A DNA stretch of 43,744 nucleotides from Bacteroidaceae bacterium (GTDB lineage Bacteria > Bacteroidota > Bacteroidia > Bacteroidales > Bacteroidaceae): assembly GCA_017552435.1 (NCBI GenBank), contig JAFZPZ010000056.1:1-43744 (forward strand). Reading direction: 5' to 3'. The notes beneath the pieces were generated by a model. That model made no database searches. It was not told the origin of the DNA and was given only the letters and a program-made list of their open reading frames with translations. A program made the position numbers and the translations under genes. Shown piece by piece: positions 37,622 through 43,744 of this stretch. Positions within the stretch are counted from its first letter, which is position 1. The number at the start of each line of letters is the position of its first letter.

Positions 37622-38631
37622 TTATATGCCTCCTTCCCCATCCATTTCTTGATACGTCTTTTGATGGCGGTAAGTATGAATCGGAAGTTTCCGTAGCGAA
37701 GGTTCAGAAATAGTTCTTCGAAAGAGCGTCCGACTTTGATCATCGGATTCATCCATCCCATAATCTTGTATGCACGGTGGCGATAGGCAACGTGTTCAAT
37801 GACGTATGGTGGGTGATGGATCTCTTCTAATTCATAGCGTCTCATCGTGAAGATGCGTCGGTATCCACGGGGCATTGTCTGGAGCGAACCACCGAAGTGG
37901 GTGCTGTCGGCTGTGGCACCGAGATTGTTAATCATATTGCGGCAGGGTACAATGGCTAAACCGCCAGAGAGGAGTAAATGAGCCCAGAAGATGGTCTCGT
38001 AGAAAGCTTTGCCCTGTTCCCGGTGTTTCCGGCACATGGGCAGAAAATCGTCGCGGTATCTCCGTTCCCGTATCAGCTCTTCAAGTTGGCGCACGGCAAT
38101 AGGATTGTCGAGCCAAGTGTAGTGTTCGTCCCACTGGTCAATAACGCGACGCCATGATGCCCAGCCCCAAATGCTGAAGTTTGTGGTGAAGAAGTAATCG
38201 CCCTCTACATCTGTGGTTTGCTCCTCGACATTGAAGCCGCTAATCATTGTGATGCGTTCGTCATGCTCGTAGCGCTCCAACATTTCCTTGCAAAAAGAGA
38301 AGAAGCTCACGGAAGGAACATCATCATCTTCCAGCACGACACATCGGTCAACATGGCTGAAAGCCCACTTCTGTGAGATGTATTCCGATGGGTCGCAGCC
38401 ATAGTTGCGATCCTGATAGAATGTTTCCACCTTACACTCCCAATCCACCTGTGCTACAACCTCGCGACATGCCAGTATGCCAGACATGTCTTCTTCCGAA
38501 CGCGGCCCGTCTTGATACAGGAACAATTGAGAGGGGCGAGCTTTGCGTACTTGAGCAAAGACCTGACCGAGCTGCTGAGGTCTGTTAAAGAACAGAATGA
38601 GCACCGGAATATCGACAAGAAAGGGTTTCAT
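37618..38631 (-). CDS. Glycosyltransferase, GT-A type (nucleotide-diphospho-sugar transferase)
   Basis: A 337-residue protein. IPVLILFFNRPQQLGQVFAQ and LFLYQDGPRSEED open a GT-A fold, and CVVLEDDDVPS gives an acidic DXD-like motif. NFSIWGWASWRRVIDQWDEH is typical of the group often labelled hemolytic protein HlpA-like or GT2-like in Bacteroidetes. The C terminus is basic and may bind membrane. It is the first gene of the operon leading to GT4, GT2 and rnhB. A TATATTTG -7 box lies a few bases before its ATG. Confidence 0.8.
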   Translation of the reverse strand: MKPFLVDIPVLILFFNRPQQLGQVFAQVRKARPSQLFLYQDGPRSEEDMSGILACREVVAQVDWECKVETFYQDRNYGCDPSEYISQKWAFSHVDRCVVLEDDDVPSVSFFSFCKEMLERYEHDERITMISGFNVEEQTTDVEGDYFFTTNFSIWGWASWRRVIDQWDEHYTWLDNPIAVRQLEELIRERRYRDDFLPMCRKHREQGKAFYETIFWAHLLLSGGLAIVPCRNMINNLGATADSTHFGGSLQTMPRGYRRIFTMRRYELEEIHHPPYVIEHVAYRHRAYKIMGWMNPMIKVGRSFEELFLNLRYGNFRFILTAIKRRIKKWMGKEAYK

Positions 38632-38636
38632 GCGTG

Positions 38637-38644
38637 CAAATATA
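38637..38644 (-). promoter_or_regulatory. -7 box of the glycosyltransferase operon
   Basis: The minus strand reads TATATTTG, a full TAnnTTTG match, only five bases before the start codon. Transcription would therefore begin at or next to the ATG, implying a leaderless message or a start slightly downstream of the one given. No clear -33 element is visible. Confidence 0.45.
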
Positions 38645-38708
38645 CGATTTTTTCATCTAAAAAACACAATTTATGGCCCTTATGCATACATTATATTAAA
38701 AAAAAGTG

Positions 38709-38716
38709 TATATTTG
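38709..38716 (+). promoter_or_regulatory. -7 box of the fasciclin-lipoprotein gene
   Basis: TATATTTG matches TAnnTTTG. It leaves a 5' leader of about 105 bases. In the leader GGA..CCC (38788-38796) can pair with GGG..TCC (38806-38813) just before an A-tract and the ATG. The -33 element is not obvious. Confidence 0.5.
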
Positions 38717-38828
38717 CACTCAGAGTGTGCCGATGCGTGACCTTGCGAGGACATTGGTATACCTAAACTAACAGACTACTAACCGAAGGATATCCCCCCT
38801 AGTGCGGGTTTCCTAAAAAACACACTTT

Positions 38829-41009
38829 ATGAGAAGATATTTTATCGCTGCCGTTTTGTTGCTTGTCTTGGTAGGATGCAAGGAGGAAATTGATACATCT
38901 TCGAGATACGTTTTTATAGAAAAGACGATCACAGAGTACCTTGAGAGCAAAGACTACTATAGCGAGTACACGCGTCTGTTGGGCGAGATGCCTGTCAGTG
39001 AAATGTCCTCTACCACATTGAAGCAGCTCCTATCTGCCCGTGGTCATTACACCGTCTTTGCTCCCACGAACGATGCTATCCAGGCATACTTGGACTCGCT
39101 TTTCCGCAAGGGAATCATTACCGAGCCATCATGGCAAGGCTTCAAGAATGAGAACGACTTGGACAGCATCAAGAAGGTAATTGTCTATAACAGTATCATG
39201 GATAGTGGCGACAATCAGCCGGCTTACATGGTGTCAGACTTTCCAAGTCACGAACACGAGTTCGGGCAGGCGAACATGTATAACCGGAAGTTGCGTGTCT
39301 ATTATGGTCAACTCAATCCCGATAGTATTTCCATCAACGATCAGGCGCTTCTCTCGAAGGACAACAGGGACATTCCTCTCATCAATGGTTACATACACCA
39401 GGTGGCGGGTGTCATTGCTCCGAGCAACGACCGTTTAGGTGATTTCATATACCGATGGTCACGCAATCCGGGCAGCGGTTATAACGTCATGTCGCGGCTT
39501 CTGATGGCTTGCGGCTTGGCCGATACCTTGAACGCCTATCGTGACGAGGAATGGGAACGTCTCTACCAGGGGGGTATTGTGAAGGACCTCCCCAAGCATA
39601 CCTCGGTGGGGCAAGCTGGTACCATCCCGGAGCACCGTTACTATGGCTTCACACTCTTTGCTGAGACCGACCACTTTTGGGAACAGAAATTCGGGAAACC
39701 GGCCGAAGAGATTACTGTGAGCGAGATATGTGAGTTCCTGCGCGAATCGAGACTCGTCGACTATGTTCCGGGTACGCTTTATGACGAGAACTATCGCAAC
39801 CAGATGAACGTGCTGAACCAGTTTGTTACGTACCATCTGCTACCTCAGCGTATCGGTCGCGAAAAACTGGTGATACATTATAACGAGTTGGGATACAGTG
39901 TCAACTCCAACAAGGGACCCTCCATCCCTATCATGGATTATTACCAGACAATGGGACTGCCGCGAATGCTCAAAACCTACGAGAGTCGCGAGAGCAACGG
40001 TATCTACCTGAACCGCTTCCCGATACTAATGAACGGACGTGGACAGTTCGGTCCGACCCACCAGAACATAAACAACTACCATGAGAGCGGCCAGTTCCCG
40101 CGACTGAAGGGGACCAGCACTACGCCCAATGAGAGCGAAGGCATTCGCGTCTTGACCTATTCCGAGGCTGGTACCGACAATACCAGTATCGCCAACGGCA
40201 TTATCTATCCCATCGAGGATCTTCTGGTTTGTACCGAGAACGTCTGCAACCAGATGTCATCCCAGCGCATTCGCTTCGATGCATGTTGCACAATGCCAGA
40301 ACTGATGAACAACGATATTCGTCAAACGCGTGCCTACTATTCCTACGGAGCTCCTAACGTCAGAGCTATTCCTACGAACTATCCATACCTCGAAAGCGTA
40401 GAGATTAACGAGGGGACCTTGTTCTACTACCTGCAAGCCTACATGTCCGGCTATCACAACCTGCAAGGCGATGAGTTCAACATTATAGGTCAGTACGACT
40501 TCACCATGAAATTGCCGCCCGTGCCACGCGCAGGACAGTACGAGGTACGTTTTGGTGTAGCTACAGGTTCGTATGTCCGTTCTATGGCCCAGGTGTATTT
40601 TGGTACCGATCGTAATAATATGTATGTTACAGGTATTCCTATGGATCTTCGCGTTGGCGGATTGGAAATGAGAATGCCCAGCGGCGCAACACCGTCCAAC
40701 ATAGGTTGGGAGGCAGATACCGACGATGAGGAATACAACGACCGTGTGACGAAATCGATGCGTGCGAAAGGTTTCATGAAAGCACCGTATGCATGGTGCA
40801 ATGCTAATGGAACCGGTAGTCCTGTGCGCACATTCCATTACATGTCGCGACGCATTATAATAAATACTTACCTACAGCCTTATCAGAACTACTATATTCG
40901 CTTCAAGTCTGTCCTCGAAGGACAAAGCTATGAGTTCTTTATGGACTACTTTGAGTATGTGCCCAAAGAGGTCTATGATAATCCTGAGGAGTCAGAAGAT
41001 ATCTGGTAG
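38829..41009 (+). CDS. Fasciclin-domain lipoprotein
   Basis: A 726-residue protein with a lipoprotein signal (MRRYFIAAVLLLVLVGCKEE). Two fasciclin-like regions lie at about 40-200 (LKQLLSARGHYTVFAPTNDA, then VIVYNSIMDS and NGYIHQVAGVIAPSNDRLGD) and about 205-475. The remaining 250 residues are beta-rich (DFTMKLPPVPRAGQYEVRFG) and may form a jelly-roll binding domain. Fasciclin domains mediate adhesion and protein or glycan contact. Bacteroidetes often place such lipoproteins with SusC/SusD genes, but none is here; the gene stands alone with its own promoter. It is probably outer-membrane anchored. Confidence 0.85.
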   Translation: MRRYFIAAVLLLVLVGCKEEIDTSSRYVFIEKTITEYLESKDYYSEYTRLLGEMPVSEMSSTTLKQLLSARGHYTVFAPTNDAIQAYLDSLFRKGIITEPSWQGFKNENDLDSIKKVIVYNSIMDSGDNQPAYMVSDFPSHEHEFGQANMYNRKLRVYYGQLNPDSISINDQALLSKDNRDIPLINGYIHQVAGVIAPSNDRLGDFIYRWSRNPGSGYNVMSRLLMACGLADTLNAYRDEEWERLYQGGIVKDLPKHTSVGQAGTIPEHRYYGFTLFAETDHFWEQKFGKPAEEITVSEICEFLRESRLVDYVPGTLYDENYRNQMNVLNQFVTYHLLPQRIGREKLVIHYNELGYSVNSNKGPSIPIMDYYQTMGLPRMLKTYESRESNGIYLNRFPILMNGRGQFGPTHQNINNYHESGQFPRLKGTSTTPNESEGIRVLTYSEAGTDNTSIANGIIYPIEDLLVCTENVCNQMSSQRIRFDACCTMPELMNNDIRQTRAYYSYGAPNVRAIPTNYPYLESVEINEGTLFYYLQAYMSGYHNLQGDEFNIIGQYDFTMKLPPVPRAGQYEVRFGVATGSYVRSMAQVYFGTDRNNMYVTGIPMDLRVGGLEMRMPSGATPSNIGWEADTDDEEYNDRVTKSMRAKGFMKAPYAWCNANGTGSPVRTFHYMSRRIIINTYLQPYQNYYIRFKSVLEGQSYEFFMDYFEYVPKEVYDNPEESEDIW

Positions 41010-41233
41010 AGGAAGTTAAAGAGGAAGTAAAAATGGAAGTAAATTCTCGGATGCTTTAGCACCAAGGCGCGATTGTAGTCGCGGAGCACTACGCTCGTGG
41101 CAGTTAAAATGGACATTACCAAACAGATTGCCTGCATCCAAAACTATCGTCCTGCCAGCTCTGCTGGCTTTACTTCCTGCGCAAAGCGCATAACTCCCTA
41201 GTTAACTCCATTTTATAACTCCCGAAAGTTAAA
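41010..41233. repeat. Repeat-mosaic intergenic region with several hairpins
   Basis: The left part has GGAAGTTA/GGAAGTAAA-type units and the right part has AACTCC-type units that are roughly their inverse. Between them lie four stem-loops: CGCGA/TCGCG (41069-41084), GAGC/GCTC (about 41085-41097), GCCAGC/GCTGGC (41154-41168) and TGCGC/GCGCA (41178-41190). Residues 41067-41086 match 12266-12285 inverted. No ORF is seen. Confidence 0.6.
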
Positions 41234-42184
41234 TTAGATGCTGAACGAGGTCAGCCAAAGGTTCAGAGTCGCCATGCCTGCTGCAAGTAACAAAGAGAAG
41301 ACAAAGAAGATGCTGCTCAATATGCTGCTGGTGAGGGCAAAGTAATGCGCAATGAGCGGACTGGCGCTGGCCACGAGAAGCGCCATCGTGGTCTGATAAT
41401 GCATGGGTTGCAAGAGCAGAAAGGCCATCAGCAGCAACGTCTGTACCATATATATATATAGTATCATGCGCACGCGTATCTTGTCATCATATCTGGTGCG
41501 GAGATAGTGCAAGATGCTGACGATGCTGAGCAGTGCTATGACTGCCGCAGAAACTTGCCAGACGAAGGGCAATGAAACAATGGCTTCAAGGCTTGGCAAC
41601 TCGAACTGGGTCATGTCTATTATGCGCTCGACAAAGCTTTGCATATCTTTTGTTGCAAAGCACCAAAAGGCGTAGAACCAGTAGGGGACGATGAGACCGA
41701 GCACGCCAGCCCAGAAGGCTTTCCAGGTCAGGGAGCGCAAGAAGATGCCCAAATAAAGAAAGAATGGCACCGCCATCAGTAACATGACAGGTGTACAGAA
41801 ACTGCCCAAACCAAGCATAAGGAAAGCGTGGAAAACGTCTGTCTGGGGCCATTTCTGTTGGTAGCAGCGGAAGAGCGCCATGTAGCCGACACAGAGAAGG
41901 GCGGCGGCTATAATGGGCTCTTCCAGGGGATGCATGAATGAGAGACAGACCGTCAGTACAAGCCAGACACACGACATCATCTGAGTTCGGATGCGGATGA
42001 TGTGCTGCCGGGTATTGGTCTCCATGATGACGAAAGAAGTCAGCAGGCAGAGCGTCAGCCCCAGAATGTGGCGCACAGAGAAAGCCTGCTGTGGCAACCA
42101 CCACAAGGCAACCGCTATCACCACACAAATGGGAAGTGTGAAGACGCTCCCAGCCACTTTGTTCTGAAGCCTGTTATGTTTCAT
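41234..42184 (-). CDS. Polytopic membrane protein of unknown function
   Basis: A 316-residue, very hydrophobic protein with about eight to nine helices, for example SVFTLPICVVIAVALWWLP, HILGLTLCLLTSFVIME, LIVPYWFYAFWCF and VAALLSIVSILHYL-like segments. It is rich in Trp, Phe and Met, with a conserved-looking Pro-Tyr-Trp region in the middle. I do not recognise the family. It follows purD by 58 bases on the same strand and converges with the fasciclin gene. It may act in lipid or polymer export, but nothing shows that. Confidence 0.75.
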   Translation of the reverse strand: MKHNRLQNKVAGSVFTLPICVVIAVALWWLPQQAFSVRHILGLTLCLLTSFVIMETNTRQHIIRIRTQMMSCVWLVLTVCLSFMHPLEEPIIAAALLCVGYMALFRCYQQKWPQTDVFHAFLMLGLGSFCTPVMLLMAVPFFLYLGIFLRSLTWKAFWAGVLGLIVPYWFYAFWCFATKDMQSFVERIIDMTQFELPSLEAIVSLPFVWQVSAAVIALLSIVSILHYLRTRYDDKIRVRMILYIYMVQTLLLMAFLLLQPMHYQTTMALLVASASPLIAHYFALTSSILSSIFFVFSLLLAAGMATLNLWLTSFSI

Positions 42185-42242
42185 TGACCAATGACCATTG
42201 AGGATTGAACATTGTCAATTGCTAATTATCAATTGTCAATTG
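42185..42242. repeat. TCAATTG/CATTGACC-type tandem repeats
   Basis: The gap between purD and the membrane-protein gene is made of short near-repeats of TGACCAATGACCATTG and TATCAATTGTCAATTG. A related sequence lies in frame at about 1509-1545. Confidence 0.6.
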
Positions 42243-43541
42243 TTATAGGTCTGCTCCTATGTCGCGACGGAAGTATTTGCCTTGGAACTGAATCTTCTGT
42301 GCCTCGGTGAAGCTCTTCTGCAGGGCCTCGGCCTTGTCGGCTCCGTAGCTGCTGACGGCAATCACGCGTCCGCCGTTGGTCACCATCTCCTCGTCCTTCA
42401 GGGCCGTGCCTGCATGGAAGATGACAGTATCACCCCTTCCTTCGGAGGGGGTTGGGGGGAGGCTTATAGGATAGCCCTTCTGGTAGCTGCCGGGATAGCC
42501 ACCGCTGACCAGCATGACGCAGACGGCTGCTCGCTCGTCGAAGATGACCTCCTTCTCTGAAAGGGTTCCTGTGGCAACGCCTTCGAAGAGGTCCACAATG
42601 TCGCTCTTCAGTCGCAACATCACGGTCTCTGTCTCAGGGTCACCCATGCGGACGTTGTACTCGATGACGTAAGGTTCGGGTTTGCCAGTGGATGTGTTGG
42701 TGCGGTTGATGAGGCCGAAGAAGATGAAGCCCTTGTAGTCGATGCTCTCGGCTTTGAGGCCTTCTACGGTAGGACGGATGATGCGGTCCTCTACCTTCTT
42801 CATCCATTCTGTTGTGGCAAAGGGGACGGGGCTTACGCTACCCATACCGCCGGTGTTCAGACCAGTATCGCCCTCGCCGATGCGCTTGTAGTCCTTGGCC
42901 TCGGGCAGGATTTTGTAGTCCTTCCCATCGGTCAGGATAAATACAGAGCATTCTATGCCGCTCATGAACTCTTCGATGACCACGCGGCTGCTGGCGTTTC
43001 CGAACATGCCGCCCAGCATTTCCTCCAGTTCCTTCTCTGCCTCTTCCAGTGTGGGCAGAATCAGTACGCCCTTGCCAGCACAGAGGCCGTCGGCCTTCAG
43101 TACATAGGGAGGCTGCAGGGTCTTCAGGAAGGCTTTTCCCTCCTGTAGGTGTTCGCCGTCGAAGGTCTGATAGGCGGCCGTGGGGATGCCGTGGCGCTGC
43201 ATGAAGCCCTTGGCAAAGTCTTTCGAGCCTTCCAGCACGGCGCCTGCCTTGCTGGGACCTATGACGGGGATGTCCTTCAGCTCTGCATCGTTCCTGAAGT
43301 AGTCATAGATGCCCTTCACCAACGGGTCCTCGGGACCGACCACCACCATGTTGATGACTTTCTCCAAACAGAACTGCTTGATGGCTTCAAAGTCATCGGC
43401 TTTCATTGGCACGTTTTCGCCCACGCTTCCCGTTCCTGCATTCCCCGGGGCAATGAAGAGTTTCTCACATTTTTTACTCTGGCTTATCTTCCAGGCGAGG
43501 GCATGTTCGCGTCCGCCGCTTCCCAACAATAGTATTTTCAT
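42243..43541 (-). CDS. purD: Phosphoribosylamine-glycine ligase (GAR synthetase)
   Basis: A 432-residue ATP-grasp enzyme of purine synthesis, joining glycine to 5-phosphoribosylamine. The start is the ATG at 43541 ([20 protein letters not shown], the conserved PurD opening) and not the upstream in-frame ATG at 43568. [42 protein letters not shown] and [10 protein letters not shown] are all present. In the C-terminal domain, residues about 358-370 ([13 protein letters not shown]) replace the shorter loop seen before IVFHAG in relatives that I recall. They are encoded by a GC-rich palindrome related to that in GH43. Catalytic regions are intact. Confidence 0.97.
   Translation of the reverse strand: MKILLLGSGGREHALAWKISQSKKCEKLFIAPGNAGTGSVGENVPMKADDFEAIKQFCLEKVINMVVVGPEDPLVKGIYDYFRNDAELKDIPVIGPSKAGAVLEGSKDFAKGFMQRHGIPTAAYQTFDGEHLQEGKAFLKTLQPPYVLKADGLCAGKGVLILPTLEEAEKELEEMLGGMFGNASSRVVIEEFMSGIECSVFILTDGKDYKILPEAKDYKRIGEGDTGLNTGGMGSVSPVPFATTEWMKKVEDRIIRPTVEGLKAESIDYKGFIFFGLINRTNTSTGKPEPYVIEYNVRMGDPETETVMLRLKSDIVDLFEGVATGTLSEKEVIFDERAAVCVMLVSGGYPGSYQKGYPISLPPTPSEGRGDTVIFHAGTALKDEEMVTNGGRVIAVSSYGADKAEALQKSFTEAQKIQFQGKYFRRDIGADL
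42433..42462. repeat. GC-rich palindromic element inside purD
   Basis: CCCCTTCC (42433-42440), TTC, then GGAGGGGG (42444-42451) give an eight-pair stem with one G-T pair, followed by TTGGGGGGAGG. The layout and orientation match 10194-10225, and it is read in the same frame. Confidence 0.75.
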
Positions 43542-43572
43542 AAATAATCTTATATTGTCAATTTTCAACTTG

Positions 43573-43744
43573 TTAGAGTCTTATGAGGGTGGAACCTAGC
43601 TTACCTACCTGTACGGCATAGACGCCGGCGGGACTGTCTGCAGGGAGGCTGATGCTGCCGCCTGCGAGGGGTGTTGAAGCTACAAGTTTGCCGTCGGTGG
43701 TGTAGATGCGGATGGGTGTGCCCTCCTCGGCTCCGTCGATAAGG
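43573..43744 (-). CDS. 3' end of a secreted-protein gene with sorting-type C terminus (partial)
   Basis: The minus strand is open from the window edge to TAA at 43575-43573 and encodes 56 residues, including [19 protein letters not shown] and [20 protein letters not shown]. This is the end of a type IX secretion-like C-terminal domain: a beta-strand with a D-G-K turn, then PAGVYAV and a basic final strand. The rest of the gene lies outside the window. It precedes purD by 31 bases. Confidence 0.65.
   Translation of the reverse strand, partial: LIDGAEEGTPIRIYTTDGKLVASTPLAGGSISLPADSPAGVYAVQVGKLGSTLIRL

Overview
The window looks like a chromosomal segment of a gut or oral Bacteroidales bacterium, most likely Prevotella or a close relative. 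Four things point there. The promoters that can be read carry TAnnTTTG-type -7 boxes. Starts are preceded by A-rich stretches and not by Shine-Dalgarno sites. Many products are secreted glycoside hydrolases, BspA-like LRR proteins and GLUG-repeat proteins. Several proteins end in a short C-terminal motif of the form (N/D)LxGx(R/K)...KGIxIxNGxKxxxK. There is no rRNA, tRNA, CRISPR array, transposase or integrase in the window.

Layout. 1-391 is the broken 3' part of a RhuM-family gene. 435-6027 (+) is a run of NUDIX hydrolase, rhodanese/metallo-beta-lactamase lipoprotein, zinc-peptidase-like lipoprotein and GH51 arabinofuranosidase. 6039-12147 (-) is a probable transport and hydrolysis operon: GPH sugar symporter, GH43, GH20 and OPT oligopeptide transporter. 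12434-16644 (+) is an alpha/beta hydrolase coupled to a GH2 beta-galactosidase. 16613-17075 is a repeat-rich gap between convergent genes. 17076-18161 (-) is an ECF sigma factor with a coiled-coil membrane protein as partner. 18359-31899 (-) holds GH97, a 51-residue small protein, a 1221-residue LRR/FN3/tyrosine-phosphatase protein, a second GH2 enzyme and a 1917-residue GLUG-repeat protein. 32086-34964 (-) is a tandem pair of endonuclease/exonuclease/phosphatase (EEP) fold proteins; the second has lost its catalytic residues. 35025-38631 (-) is three overlapping glycosyltransferase genes followed by rnhB. 38829-41009 (+) is a fasciclin-domain lipoprotein. 41234-43744 (-) is a membrane protein, purD and the 3' end of a secreted-protein gene.

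Function. Most of the window serves the cell envelope. Exported GH51, GH43, GH20, GH2 and GH97 enzymes would take apart plant or host glycans, and the GPH and OPT carriers would take up sugars and peptides. No SusC/SusD pair is present, so this is not a complete polysaccharide-utilisation locus. The large LRR and GLUG proteins look like cell-surface or secreted factors.

The most notable signal is repeat DNA. At least four kinds of short palindromic or tandem repeat occur between genes, and similar sequences also lie in frame inside coding regions: GH43, purD, the GH2 galactosidase, and the linkers just before the C-terminal motif of three secreted proteins. In one case a palindromic element appears to supply the stop codon of a gene.
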